Assembly: GCA_965153355.1 (NCBI GenBank) | Contig: OZ231127.1 | Coordinates: 80,476,001 to 80,540,000 of the forward strand | Direction of reading: 5' to 3' | DNA from: Flaccisagitta enflata | Taxonomy: Eukaryota > Chaetognatha > Sagittoidea > Aphragmophora | DNA: 64,000 nt | Part shown: piece after piece, positions 48,845 to 59,281 of the stretch | Layout of the letters: each line of letters starts with the position of its first letter | Position numbering within the stretch: the stretch's first letter is position 1 | Made by a program: the position numbers and the translations under genes | Notes under the pieces: model-generated | Database searches by the model: none | Seen by the model: the letters and a program-made list of their open reading frames with translations, nothing else | What the model was told of the DNA's origin: nothing

Positions 48845-49160
48845 TTTTTTTATATATATGAGCTTTTATTCGTATCAATTGCGGCGATACAGATACATAC
48901 AAAATCATCATACAACTACAACTAATTAGGACTAGGGAGGAGGAAAAAAATTAGATAGTCATCAAGAAAGAAAGCAAGGCATTACCAACATGGGGTATAC
49001 GCTTTTCAAAAGTTGCTTTTCTTCGTGCAAAAATTTCGGTAACAGATGGATACCCAAAAGATTCACGTAATTCTTTTATGCTTTGCCAACGGTCATAACC
49101 AAAAATCTTTCTTATAGCGTCATTTATGAGTCGCACTGTATATTTACATTAAATTGACAT
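48845..49160 (-). pseudogene. 3' fragment of a non-LTR retrotransposon
   Basis: The minus strand encodes LINDAIRKIFGYDRWQSIKE and then YPSVTEIFARRKATFEKRIP in one frame. This is the conserved region near the C terminus of CR1/Jockey-type reverse transcriptase polyproteins (the N-x-A-x-RRIFG-x-x-RW-x-S pattern). It is followed by a stop, a short 3' region, AATAAA and a TATATA-rich tail at about 48850. Only this end is present, the usual 5'-truncated insertion. Confidence 0.72.
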
Positions 49161-49439
49161 TTCTGAAGATTTTTTTTTTATCATCCAAATCAAAATAGAG
49201 AACAAAAAAAAATCCTTGTAGATACTTAACTTGGATTTTTACCGGAAAACTGGACAGATAAGTAAAGAAATATTAGAATTTTCACTGCTACTTACTACTA
49301 GCAGCTGAAAATGTTCTGCTAGCAGAGGAGTTTTAAATTGCTGTTAGCAGCTCTGCTAGCAAATTGCCTGCTCATGCGCACACTACTGAGTTAGAACCAC
49401 TTTTCTATTGAAAAAATGCTTGATTTTGATGTTTTTAAT

Positions 49440-49537
49440 GAATTGGTTACCGACCAACCAACCAACCAACCAACCAACCAACCAACCGACCAAAGGACAC
49501 AGCCTATTATAGAGATGCAAGGACGCATCTAAAAACA
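49440..49537 (+). mobile_element. Hairpin-family element, right part only
   Basis: An ACCAACCAACC array, then GGACACAGCCTATTATAGAG and GATGCAAGGACGCATCTAAA (stem GATGC/GCATC). It belongs to the GATGC-stem subfamily also seen at 35203 and 62799. Confidence 0.65.
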
Positions 49538-49649
49538 TATTCGGTTCCTAACCGGCGCCGTGCAGTAACAGAGTCAGAGCTATCTTAAATTTCATCCACC
49601 TCCTTCAATGGTAGCGGGCGTAACAAAATTTTACAAGGCAAAAGTTTTA

Positions 49650-49891
49650 TCAGTTTTTCTTCCACATTCTAATATTTCTCAAAGTAATTGAGCCATCTTT
49701 CTGATGATTTCTCAAGACGCTGACTCCCAGACATCTGAATTTGGCCCAATAATCTTGGTCGACTTGGCAATATTTGGTAGTCCAGTGATAACGATAGCCA
49801 GAGTCGGTATTGTCCTCGCACAAAATGGTCCATTTGCCAAATTTGTTGCAAGTTGGATCATTTGAACCCACGAATTGCCACATTGTGGGTG
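49650..49891 (-). CDS. Discoidin-like secreted protein, exon 3 (C-terminal)
   Basis: Last exon of the gene starting at 54880. A TTTTCCCAG acceptor lies at 49892-49893. Two bases complete the phase 1 codon from exon 2, and TGA at 49650-49652 ends the frame. The product part contains TMWQFVGSNDPTCNKFGKWT, ILCEDNTDSGYRYHWTTKYC, FRCLGVSVLRN and a final SITLRNIRMWKKN. The WQFVGSND and terminal LRNIRMW patterns are characteristic of galactose-binding/F5-8 type C-like beta-sandwich folds, where the last strand packs against the first. Four Cys suggest two disulfides. The family call is by pattern and should be read as discoidin-like of unknown ligand. Confidence 0.75.
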
Positions 49892-50134
49892 CTGGGAAAA
49901 GAGGAAGAGGTGAGGGGTGGGGGGGGGTGGGGGGAGGGTGGGGGGGAGGAAGAGGAGGATGGGCAAAGAAAAATGACTGCGTCTACTCTATGTCGCTTTG
50001 TTGGGGAAATGTCCCATACGCAGAGTACATAACACGCAGATTACATTAGACTTTATAATCGCGCGCTGTGTGACTCTGGAGCCGATATGAAACAAAACCA
50101 ACGAGCCAATGCCCGTAACAAACCAACAAAGCAA

Positions 50135-50390
50135 CCTATACACCTTGATCTGGGGGCTGAGAAAAACCCGAGATGAATCTAGCGTGTTTCAATAGCTTAA
50201 TTTACATGAAAAGCATACTTCTAGTTAACCCAGTGAGATGAAAATTTTAACTGAAGCTCTGCAAAACCATCGGCTTTCTTCATGTAAAATTTCATCCCAC
50301 TGGGGCAACTAGAAGTATGCTTTTCATGTAATTTAAGCTATCGAGATTCATCTCGGGTTTTTCTCAGCCCCCAGATCAAGGTGCTATAGG
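50135..50390. repeat. 256 bp near-perfect palindrome (foldback MITE)
   Basis: Left CACCTTGATCTGGGGGCTGA and right TCAGCCCCCAGATCAAGGTG are inverse; the match continues inward (GAAAAGCATACTTCTAGTT) to a centre near 50262. It lies in intron 2 of the discoidin-like gene, 31 bp from the next element. Confidence 0.88.
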
Positions 50391-50421
50391 GGCAGTTAAA
50401 GCCATACATTCCCCTCACCAT

Positions 50422-53036
50422 TAAGGGAGTACGAGAATTGGATTTGACAGACATTTTTTATGGGACTGCTTAGTGTGATGGATAAACATGTGAATAGGCC
50501 TAAGATATGATAGAAAAAACTGAGTTGAGCTCATTTGGTTGAAAAATACCCCCCGAACAGGCTAAAAAACTGAATTTCGACCGTTTTTTTGCTTTTTTTC
50601 GCATTTATGGTAATCCTGAGCCTCTCGTGCATACAATTGTAATAAAACATACAAAAATAGATGAAGATAACCAATGCATGACTTCTCTCAAGGCCCTGGA
50701 GATGAAAGACAGTCTACTTGCATATCTTCTGTAGGATACCAAATGTCAAAATGAAGTGGCTAGGCTTTTGCGTTCCTTGTTGCCTTCTCCTGTGGTTCAA
50801 TATGAATGGACAATTGAATATCTAGTTGGCTGTCATCTCATGGAACCCTTTTTGGGCATCATGATGGACCATCCAAGGCCCGATCATTTACAACTTTGAT
50901 CAATCTTTCAAAATCTGTACAAACAGATGATGGAAGCCATCCCAGGTTTAAAGTTCAGTTCAGTTGAGAGGCATACTCTCCCTGCTCTTTGCAATGGATC
51001 TAGTAGGGAGTACAAAAAGGAGTGGATGGAATCATTCAAAAACCATCTTCAGCAGTATGATGTCTCAAAGCTGGAGGTTGCCATGAGGACTTTAATGAAA
51101 CAGCTTGCTGCAACATTGTCCAGGCAACGTGGAATTCAGTATGAGTTTTAACTTAAATTTCAGGAATACTCAGAAAAAGAAGCTGCAGGAACCTTGGGCA
51201 AATCACACTTAAAGCCCCTTTTTGAAATTTTCACTGAGGAACAACTTAGATCAATTCCTGTGGATAATAAAGCAGGGGAAAATTACTTTGGGCACATGTC
51301 TGAACAGCTCAGAAGTAAAGGAGGTTCAGTGACAGACTTGTGCTCAAGTCAAGTTTGGATCTAACATTTGGAAAGGATGCTGCAGACATGTTGAAAGATA
51401 AAGAGCTGAAGTTAAAGCAACAAGAAATCATCCAAATTGAGGCAGACTGGTCAAGAACTCAAAAGGATATTATGAAGTCCAAACTGTCAGTGACAGATGC
51501 TGAGGCAGACATCTTGGCAAGGGAACAATCTAAATTCAAGCTTATTGCTCTTTGCAAGGAAAATGGGGATTAACACAAGTACCATGCACTATTTTCATCT
51601 CAGGCTGAAGTCAAGAAATGCTATGATAGGATCAAGAAATTGAGTGAGCAAGATCAACTTTCCATCCTTCGCAAGGAGGTCAAGTTGAAAAAAGTCATGT
51701 TCTCTGAGATGCCTAGTGACTTTGTTTATTTCTAGCAATACAACATCACTGCCAAGCAAATTTATGAGAATCTGCTTGCTTTATACACAACTGATCCAAA
51801 AAATCAAGATGTTGTGACAGAGGATGTCTATATTACCTCTGAATCTGCAGATATTCAGGCAGCAAACAAGCCAGCGAAGAGGTCAAAAGCCCCCGCCGAG
51901 GTACCCCAAAGAGAGTTTATCTGGCCAGTAGAGGAAGAGGAATTTGTCATCACATAACAAGAAGATGGCTGGAACCTTGGAACCGTGCAATCCTACAACC
52001 AGGAGGAAAACAGTATTTTAGTACAGGCACTCTCTACTCTTAAAACCAAGGCAAAAGATGATAAGGGGAAAACATAATTGCTTTTCTTAAATGAAGAAGT
52101 TGCAGATGGCTTCAAAAGAAAACATAATTTTGAGATCAAGCCTTCAGTCATAGTGACTCAAAATGTGAAGAGAAAAGATTTGGTCATTGCACTGCTGAAT
52201 CATGAGATCCATCATGAGCCGTTTAGGGACAGCTGATGGGCTCAAATGAATCTGAATAAAGCTGATGAGATATCATACATCTCCCTGCAGACTTTAGGGA
52301 CAAAGTCATGAAGTCATAGTTCAAGAGCAACTAAACCTTGAGCATGAAACTCAAAACTTGATGCTGTGGAAACTTTTTGTGAGCAAGTTTCCTTTTATAG
52401 GGGGAAGGGGCAAATCTCTAAAATAAAGACCTGAATGGCTTGAAACATTTAAGCCTTCCCTGTGTTTTACCTGCACCCTACAATCATTTCCTAACATTTA
52501 CTCGTAAAACTAGTTTGCTACCTTCCCCATGTTTTACCCCCACCAAACAATCATTTCCTTGTGTTTACTTGTGAAATTTTATTAATAAAGCTCTTAATTT
52601 ATTTAGGAAGTAATTGAATATCAAATTTAGCTGATGTAGGTGTCAGTTTATTTATCAGTTAGAATGCCCACTTCCAATTGATAAAGAATTAATTGTATAA
52701 ATGATCATTTTTTATCAATTTTGCAACGTTTTTAAAGATTTTTCATGAAGAAAAAGATTCAAGGCACAAGAAGCAATTTTTTCCACTTCAGTACTAGTAA
52801 TCAAGTGTGTATGCCAGTGTTTTTCCAGCTAGATATATCATTTGATCCTCAATCTAAACAAAAAAACGTAGAAAAAGCAAGAATTTACTATCTTTTTTGT
52901 TTTTTGGCCTGTTCGGGGGGTTTTCTTTGAGAGAGGGCCCCAAAATTGATGGATTACCTCATATTTTGGGCCTACTGAACCAAAAATCAATCACACTGTC
53001 CAATCCGTTTCGATGAGTTATTCTCGTACTCCCTTA
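50422..53036 (+). mobile_element. DNA transposon, 17 bp TIR, 7 bp target duplication
   Basis: TAAGGGAGTACGAGAAT begins the element and its exact inverse ends it. TCACCAT flanks both sides (50415-50421, 53037-53043). A subterminal block, CCCCCCGAACAGGC followed by A-rich sequence, is also inverted (50551 and about 52918). A 2.6 kb body with a decayed long frame lies between. The 7 bp duplication and the TIR do not match a superfamily I can name with confidence. It sits in intron 2 of the discoidin-like gene. Confidence 0.85.
50678..52313 (+). pseudogene. Decayed element-encoded protein of unknown function
   Basis: One mostly consistent reading, with isolated in-frame stops and at least one frame change near 51350, runs from MTSLKALEMKDSLLAYLL to about LQTLGTK. 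Recognisable segments are VVQYEWTIEYLVGCHLMEPF, LPALCNGSSREYKKEW, a helical charged stretch AADMLKDKELKLKQQEIIQI with KLSVTDAEADILAREQSKFK, and EFIWPVEEEEF. It has the composition of a real protein and lies wholly inside the TIR element, so it is probably the transposase or an accessory protein. I do not recognise the family and see no obvious DDE motif. Stops are spread along it, so the copy is dead. Confidence 0.6.
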
Positions 53037-53176
53037 TCACCATAACGCACAGGAGCTACGGAACATGTCTCAATAATTAAATCTATAAACTAGTGAAATA
53101 GATAGTTGATCTGTGCGCATGATGGTGAATTGGTCAATGGTCATTGTACCGTTCTTTTATCGTTCTTGTATCTTAC

Positions 53177-53419
53177 CTTGACCAAGGGCATCAGGCGCAG
53201 CCCCGGGCCGAAATGAGATCCTCGCTGGATAGAAGGCTGCATTAGCTGGAAACTCATACCAGATCATCTCTGGGAAAACAGCTTGATCCGGATTGGCATT
53301 GTTGTGCCATCCTGTCTTTGTGGTTGTCTTGAAAGCCTCTTCGGGATTCCAAGATGGGTTAACAATTGAAGTGGCCTTTGCCGATCCACCTTTGATTTCA
53401 ACTTCCGTGATGCTCTCTC
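53177..53419 (-). CDS. Discoidin-like secreted protein, exon 2
   Basis: Acceptor GCGGAATTCAG and donor G|GTAAGATAC bound 243 bp. With two bases completing the split Gly codon from exon 1 and one base passed to exon 3, all phases agree (1 to 1). The peptide contains GESITEVEIKGGSAKATSIV, NPSWNPEEAFKTTTKTGWHN and EMIWYEFPANAAFYPARISF. The ITEV...KATSIVNPSW...AFKTTTKTGWHN...IWYEFP...ARISFRP order matches the first half of an F5/8 type C-like domain (variable loops, then a strand with the aromatic core). A competing upstream acceptor (TTTTAAAG near 53462) would add NWLHATMRN but breaks the phase with exon 1. A 230 bp (TG)n tract starts about 50 bp upstream. Confidence 0.78.
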
Positions 53420-53470
53420 CTGAATTCCGCATGGTAGCGTGTAACCAATTTGAGATGTTTCTTTAAAACA

Positions 53471-53722
<252 letters not shown>

Positions 53723-53723
53723 C

Positions 53724-54720
53724 CATGCACTTTTCACATTCTATTTGCATAAGCCCCATCTTAATGTAAGCTGTAAGGCTCCAGCTCACCTCTTATTTGA
53801 AAATCAACTTGGACTTGGTCTAGGCACTGCGCCATCAATGCTGTAGTTGAATAGAACTGGTTGCCTTACAGTATGTTTTTTCTGGAATGCACCGAAAGAA
53901 ACCTATTTATCTCTGCCCCTGAACATTGTAGCCAGATGCCGATTGCACCATTGGAAAGAGCGTGAAAAACTATTCTAGGTAAGTTTTTTCTGACATTCAC
54001 ATCCAACATGAAATTGCTCAACCACACCACCAGCAAAAACATTGAAATTTCCAACACCCAGAAATTGGTGATTTTATTCTCCTTACAAAAAAATGTCTAA
54101 AGGTTCAGCAGGTCAAATGATTGACAATTACGGGGCTGACTAAGTTATGATACAAATTCATACTAAAGTTTGTCCAATAAATATTAGGGAAGGCTATAAT
54201 TGTTTCTTATTTGATCTACTGAACCTCTTGATCTTCCTCAAAAGGAGAATAAAATTGCCAATTTCTGGGTGTTGGAGATTTCTATGTTTTAGCTGGCATT
54301 GTGATAGAGCAATTTTATGAAGAATGTTGATATCAGAAACAAGGCCAAGTAGGCCAATAGGTGCGACGTGTGGATCGTCGAACGAATGCGTTACAGACCA
54401 ACAGACCAACAGACCAACAGACGGACACAGCCAGTTATAGAGGTGCTTTGTCACACCTAAAAACAAACAAACAAACAAACAACAAATAGTTTTTCACGCT
54501 CTTTCCAATGGTGCAATCGGCGTCTGGCTATGATGCTCAGGAGCGGAGATACAAAGGTTTCTTTTGGTGCATTCCAGAAAAAACATACTGTAGTTCTTAG
54601 AGAAATTTCCTTCAAAGGTATTCTATGTAACTACAGCATTAATGATGCGGTGCCTAGATCGATCCAAATCGATTTTCCAAGTAGATTGGCCTTAATTCAT
54701 GTAAATGAACATGAAAAGTG
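53724..54720. mobile_element. ~1 kb foldback element in intron 1 of the discoidin-like gene
   Basis: Outer arms: CATGCACTTTTCACATTC, GGCACTGCGCCATCAATGC and TTTTTTCTGGAATGCACC (53725-53900), against their inverses at 54560-54720. Middle arms: CCAATGGTGCAATCGGC (54508) against 53940-53965. Inner arms: AACACCCAGAAATTGG (54053) against CCAATTTCTGGGTGTTGG (54257). A hairpin-ended element interrupts the right half. The outer blocks are shared with the smaller foldback at 42.1 kb. Confidence 0.85.
54338..54464 (+). mobile_element. Hairpin-ended element, short copy (nested)
   Basis: AACAAGGCCAAGTAGGCC start, GACCAACAGACCAACAG core, CAGCCAGTTATAGAGGTG and TCACACCTAAAAAC end (stem GGTG/CACC variant). 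Confidence 0.72.
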
Positions 54721-54795
54721 CGTGGAAATGATAATTTTTTGAATGCTCAAATTCAGTCCATTCTAGTGCTCGGCCAAAAAAAGTAAAAAACCAAC

Positions 54796-54880
54796 CTGAT
54801 CGAAAACCGCTCTTCGCTTTTGCCTTTGCAATTGCCAGAAGCGCAACAAGGCCGAGGAGCATGACTTTCAATGAGTCCAT
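54796..54880 (-). CDS. Discoidin-like secreted protein, exon 1 (signal peptide)
   Basis: ATG at 54878-54880 starts MDSLKVMLLGLVALLAIAKA followed by KAKSGFRS, a textbook secretory signal: a short start, a Leu/Val/Ala-rich core and a small-residue cleavage region near AKA. The donor is G|GTTGGT after one base of a split codon (phase 1), matching exon 2. The joined product is 189 residues: a cleaved leader plus a single discoidin-like domain, predicted to be extracellular. The right end of a foldback element lies within about 80 bp of the donor. The gene is transcribed away from the adjacent plus-strand myosin exons, whose first exon here begins 198 bp upstream. Confidence 0.8.
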
Positions 54881-55077
54881 CCTAAGTTTTTATCATCAAG
54901 CTTTGATAAATCAATCAATCAATCAATCTCTAGTGTAACCGATTTCCTTCTGAAGGAATAGAGAAGAAATTTGAATTCAGTTTGTTTTTTGCGCTACTTC
55001 AACATGATGGGTGGAATCACGGACGCATCAAACACGTATGGTGACAACTTGACAAACTTTAACTTTAATTCATTAAG

Positions 55078-55231
55078 GTTTTGGAGGACAAAGACTCTCG
55101 AAGAAAGAAAGATGATTGGACGTGGAAATCCTACGCGGACTTGATCAAATTCTCAAATCAACCAATCACAGTCTCGCTGCTTAAATTCGACGATGACAAA
55201 ATTAACAAATTGGCCGTAGAAACATTCAAAG
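55078..55231 (+). CDS. Unconventional myosin, MyTH4 domain exon (first half)
   Basis: 154 bp open segment ending at a G|GTCAGT donor (phase 1). It contains DDWTWKSYADLIKFSNQPIT, VSLLKFDDDKINKLAVETFK. W-x-x-Y-x-D-L-I-x-F-S-x-x-P-I then SLL and the KLAVE-x-F helix is the start of a MyTH4 domain, most like the class XV/VII myosins. MyTH4 domains sit in the tail of these motors and bind microtubules or cargo together with FERM. The acceptor (TTCATTAAG) is weak, so the 5' border is less certain than the 3' one. The motor domain and earlier tail were not found in this window. Confidence 0.75.
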
Positions 55232-55655
55232 GTCAGTTGTAATATATTAGGTTTTTTTTAAACAATGTCATTTTGTCACCCGTAGCGTCATTTTATGTAG
55301 CAAAAATGATAAACTAATCAGCAGTCACGTTCAGTAAGTTACTGAAACCCTGCGTGTTAAAGCAGTTAACGTTAAATGGAATTTTCCTTTTTTTTCTACG
55401 GTAGAATATGAATGCTAAGATATTAATGGTAGAATTCTTTCTTTTTAGTCTTAGATCGGTATGTGTTTGTGTGTACTGTCGCTTCATGACGAATAAAAGA
55501 TCGCATAAAACATGTTTTCAAGGGACAAATGATTTGAATTCCTGACAAGCAGTTTTGCGGCACTCCTTGGTCCGTTATAGCGCGGTTTTCCGTGGTAGCC
55601 AGGTTGTGTTATCATTTGTTTCATAACCACATATTTGTGATTTCTACCCATCTAG

Positions 55656-55725
55656 CTTTAATGCGTTACATGGGAGATTTTGATTTCGCTGGAAAAGAAT
55701 CAAAGGATTATCGTGATCACACCAA

Positions 55726-55812
<87 letters not shown>

Positions 55813-55907
55813 CGAAGTCTACGAGATTCTGACTTGTTGTCATAAAGAGGCGGGAATAATCGATGAAGTCTACTGCCAAATTCTCAAGCAAATCACAAGC
55901 AATAAAG
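55656..55907 (+). CDS. Unconventional myosin, MyTH4 exon with 29-Asn insertion
   Basis: Acceptor CCCATCTAG and donor G|GTGAGT bound 252 bp; the two starting bases complete the codon left by the previous exon (Ala), and phases agree. The peptide begins LMRYMGDFDFAGKESKDYRD, then carries 29 uninterrupted Asn, all AAC (55727-55813), and resumes NEVYEILTCCHKEAGIIDEV and YCQILKQITSNK. The RYMGD and DE-x-Y-CQ-x-L-KQIT-x-N motifs are diagnostic for MyTH4. The (AAC)n tract lies in the variable loop between them, so the fold could tolerate it. The donor is followed at once by a (GA)n tract. The rest of MyTH4 and FERM must lie beyond the window or be lost. Confidence 0.85.
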
Positions 55908-55911
55908 GTGA

Positions 55912-55913
55912 GT

Positions 55914-55979
<66 letters not shown>

Positions 55980-56032
55980 AATTGGTAAGTAAGAAAGAAA
56001 AGTATCAAAGAAAGAAAGTTAAAAAGAAAGAG

Positions 56033-56099
<67 letters not shown>

Positions 56100-56103
56100 A
56101 CGA

Positions 56104-56170
<67 letters not shown>

Positions 56171-56175
56171 GGAGA
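55912..56175 (+). repeat. (GA)n then (GAAA)n microsatellites
   Basis: GA tract from the myosin splice donor to about 55979, then GAAA tetranucleotides 56028-56170. Confidence 0.97.
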
Positions 56176-56419
56176 AAAAAGGCAGAAAAAAAAAAGATGA
56201 CAAGAAAAAAGAAATAAATGTTGATGAGGTTTAATCAACGTGAGCAACATCCGCAAATGAAACAAAACTATAATGTGCATGATATCATATACATGTGTTG
56301 TGCGATTTGCCAGATGTTATCAGTAAAGGCCACAAATATACAGAAGTAGGTAGGAATTTTTTGACGTTTGAGATTGATTAGTACGTTTGTAAATTGATCA
56401 AGAGATAATGGTACAGATT

Positions 56420-56690
56420 CAGTGATTCGCGACGTACAACTTGAGATAAACCCCCGTAGATGTGTCGATTAGCGACGTAATTGTTGATCGAAATGTCAAG
56501 TCTCAATAAACTGTTGGTAGATTTGTTGATTAGCGATGTGATTTTGATCAAAATGTTAAGTACCGATAAACTGTTGGTAGATTTGTTGATTAGCGATGTT
56601 ATTGTTTGTCAAAATGTTAAGTACCAATAAACTGTTGGTAGATTTGTTGATTTGCGATGTATTTGTTGTTGCAAATGTAAGACGGAGGAA
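56420..56690 (+). repeat. ~60 bp tandem repeat, about 4 copies
   Basis: AATAAACTGTTGGTAGATTT, GTTGATTAGCGATGT and TTGATCAAAATGTTAAGTA recur at about 60 bp spacing (for example 56506, 56566, 56627). Confidence 0.85.
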
Positions 56691-57335
56691 CCGATGTCAG
56701 ACTCACACAACCAGATTCCAGAGCGAAAGGCTGAGCCAAACATCGTAAGACGCCTCCAGTATTCAGTCTCTGTGAAAAATAAATGAGCATATATGATTAT
56801 GAATCAATCTCGATTTGTAGGAGTTCTGAGTGTCAAAAAAAGGCCGGATCAAGATTAGTCACGGGCGATCGGTGGGCAGCGGTATCACGCCCAAATTAAC
56901 TTTTCAGCCGAATCATGTATACAGAAAAGAATACAAAACAAAAGACAAGATAACAAAAACAAAATCTGGATTATCATCCTACCGATGGACGGACATGTCA
57001 TTTACTCAGGCGTGAGGTCGGTTATTCAAATAATCATTTGATCAAGTCATACTCGCACCCGCATTTAACAATTAATTGCCTTCTTGCACATTCTTTCTGC
57101 CTCTGACTCTGAGCCAGTACAAATTCAACATTGTGAAATCCATTTACAGCTTTTGTGCTTATAAATGTAATTGGCTATGTCAAACAGATGTTGTTGTTCT
57201 TCTTCTTTTTTTCTCTTCTATTTCTTGTTCTTTTCTTGTTCTTCTCGTTCTTCTTCCTCTTCATTTTCTTCTCCATTTTGGTAGAATGTTTGTTGATAGA
57301 TTGTTCAACCAATACTTTCTAAAAATTCAGATAAG
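56691..57335. other. No gene seen
   Basis: Includes a degenerate hairpin-family fragment near 56840-57000 (GGCCGGATCAAGATTAGTC, GGTGGGCAGCGG). Presumed myosin intron or intergenic DNA. Confidence 0.4.
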
Positions 57336-57560
57336 ATGTTTGTTTGTTCGTTCATTTGTTTGTTCGTTTGTTGGTTCATTCGTTTGTTCGTGTCTTTGTC
57401 AGTTCGTTTGTTCGTTCATTCGTTTGTTTGTTCGTTCGTCTGTTCGTTCGTTCTTTTGTTCGTTCGTTCTTTTGTTCGTTCGTTCGTTCGTTCGTTCGTT
57501 CGTTCGTTCGTTCGTTCGTTCGTTCGTTTGTTTGTTTGTTCGTTTCTTCGTCTGTGCGCC
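57336..57560 (+). repeat. (GTTC)n tetranucleotide array
   Basis: GTTC/GTTT units, pure in 57470-57525. Weaker copies and a repeated CTAACNCCTTGGCCAATTYGG block (57569, 57785) follow. Confidence 0.93.
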
Positions 57561-57997
57561 TGGATCTCTAACGCCTTGGCCAATTTGGATAACATGTTTG
57601 GATGTCCCTTCATATAACATGTTTGTTCTTTTTTTTTGTTCGTTCATTCATTTGTTCACTTGTTCGTACTATCTCTCAATTTGGATAAGATTATAGAATG
57701 TTCTTTCATGGGTGAGTTCGTTAGTTCATTTGTTGGTTCGTACCTTCATTTGTTCACTCTTTCGTAATTTATCTCACCTGGGTCTCTAACACCTTGGCCA
57801 ATTCGGATAAGATGATAGGATGTCTCTGAGTTTCGCTTTTCATCCAACTTCGTCGAATTAAAGCCTCATCGAAATTTCTGAGTAGAAAATTATTTAGAAT
57901 ATTAGATAGGTTTTTCACTTCCAAAATAGATTTAGGACCCTCAATAAGGTGTTGATTCTAATTCCTACACACACAGTTGTGAGTTGTGACAAAGAGG
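57561..57997. other. No gene seen
   Basis: Weak GTTC units and the duplicated CCTTGGCCAAT block only. A further exon of the minus-strand protease homolog is possible near 57940 (GTGTGTGTAG acceptor), but no product could be supported. Confidence 0.4.
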
Positions 57998-58430
<433 letters not shown>

Positions 58431-58769
58431 CTCTTAGAAATGACGATTCGGTCTCCACAAACGACGTTATTGGGTGGTACTCTGGGATCATCCACGTAAC
58501 GACACTTCCAGCCTAGTAAATTGGCTTGACGACCCCAACCGTCAGTCCCACCTCCAATAGCTCGTCCGTAGGTGGCTCCGCCTCCTCCTTCACCCCCTCC
58601 TTCGATGCCGCCGTTGTTGACGACAACGCAGAAGATGGTCTTCAAGTCGAAGATGTCGAGACTCGGCAGACTTCCGGTTTCGAGATGCGCTTTGACGGAG
58701 TATTGCAGGAAGTCGTCGGAGAGATTCTCAACGCCTTCGTCGATCATCCAATCGCGGAAGTGATCAACT
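58431..58769 (-). CDS. S1 protease homolog, exon 5: end of catalytic fold plus Gly-rich extension
   Basis: Acceptor AAATTCAAATCAG at 58770-58771; the first base completes a Lys codon split with exon 4 (phase 2). The product begins VDHFRDWMIDEGVENL, which fits the C-terminal helix of chymotrypsin-like proteases (V-x-x-Y-x-x-W-I). Instead of stopping there it continues for about 95 residues. These include SLPSLDIFDLKTIFCVVVNN, GGIEGGGEGGGGATYGRAIG, GWGRQANLLGWKCRYVDDP and NVVCGDRIVISK, with three Cys. I do not recognise this extension. The end is placed at AAGAG|GTTGTT, where a (GTT)n array starts and the phase (2) agrees with the other introns. Without that splice the frame would run into poly-Leu, so this border is inferred. 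Confidence 0.65.
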
Positions 58770-59029
58770 CTGATTTGAATTTGTTTGTTTTGTTTTTGTT
58801 TGTTTGATTCGATTTGGTTTTATTTGAATTAGATACAAAGTAATGCAAAAGAGAAAGATAGTGCACAACACCAACAATAACAACAACAAAACTACAACAA
58901 TAGGAACAGCATTACCAACAAACAAACCACAACATCAACCAATACAGCAAACAATAGAAAAAAGTCAACAACAACAACAACAAGAACAACAACAACAAAG
59001 ACAAAAACAAAAACAAAAACAAAAACAAA

Positions 59030-59119
<90 letters not shown>

Positions 59120-59155
59120 CGTCAGCAAGAGCTACAACATCTTAATAACACTCAC
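58770..59155 (-). repeat. Intron 4 of the protease homolog, filled by (CAA)n
   Basis: 386 bp intron whose middle (59029-59120) is a pure CAA array preceded by AAACA pentamers (58998-59028). Confidence 0.85.
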
Positions 59156-59281
59156 TTCGTAAAAACTCCGTCTCGGAAACAAGTTTTGCGGCTTTTGTCA
59201 AAAACGCCGACGAGTTTCCAAATTCCATCAATGAGAGAAATCAAAGGACCACCGTAATCCTCAATGCAGCGGAAATTACGA
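59156..59281 (-). CDS. S1 protease homolog, exon 4: active-site Ser replaced by Tyr
   Basis: 126 bp between TTTCTCAG and GTGAGTG, phase 2 on both sides. It encodes RNFRCIEDYGGPLISLIDGI and WKLVGVFDKSRKTC, then FRDGVFTK. Aligned to the S1 signature C-x-GDSGGPL it reads C-I-E-D-Y-G-G-P-L: the nucleophile Ser195 is Tyr and Gly193 of the oxyanion hole is Glu, while Asp194 is kept. The primary-specificity residue 189 falls on Phe. The usual S-W-G (214-216) is F-D-K. The disulfide C191-C220 is preserved. It cannot be a working trypsin-like protease by known mechanism. The acceptor and first ~40 bases of the exon are repeated in tandem upstream. Confidence 0.88.

Larger units (their letters stand above)
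46709..49385. mobile_element. hAT-like element, 2.7 kb, 8 bp target duplication
   Basis: Left end TAGTGTTCGCAAAAGCAG and the inverse of the right end (TAGTGTGCGCATGAGCAG) agree at 15 of 18 positions. They lie between CTGGGTTA (46701-46708) and CTGAGTTA (49386-49393), an 8 bp duplication with one mismatch. Subterminal CTGCTAGCAG palindromes fill both ends. No hAT transposase frame was recognised. Hairpin-family copies (46913-47050 degenerate, 48327-48523) and a LINE fragment are nested inside. Confidence 0.78.

Noticed and set aside
53420-53462. Alternative longer exon 2 of the discoidin-like gene (adds NWLHATMRN)
   Set aside because: Attractive peptide, but the TTTTAAAG acceptor leaves one base where two are needed after exon 1, so the phase does not fit unless an unseen exon lies between.
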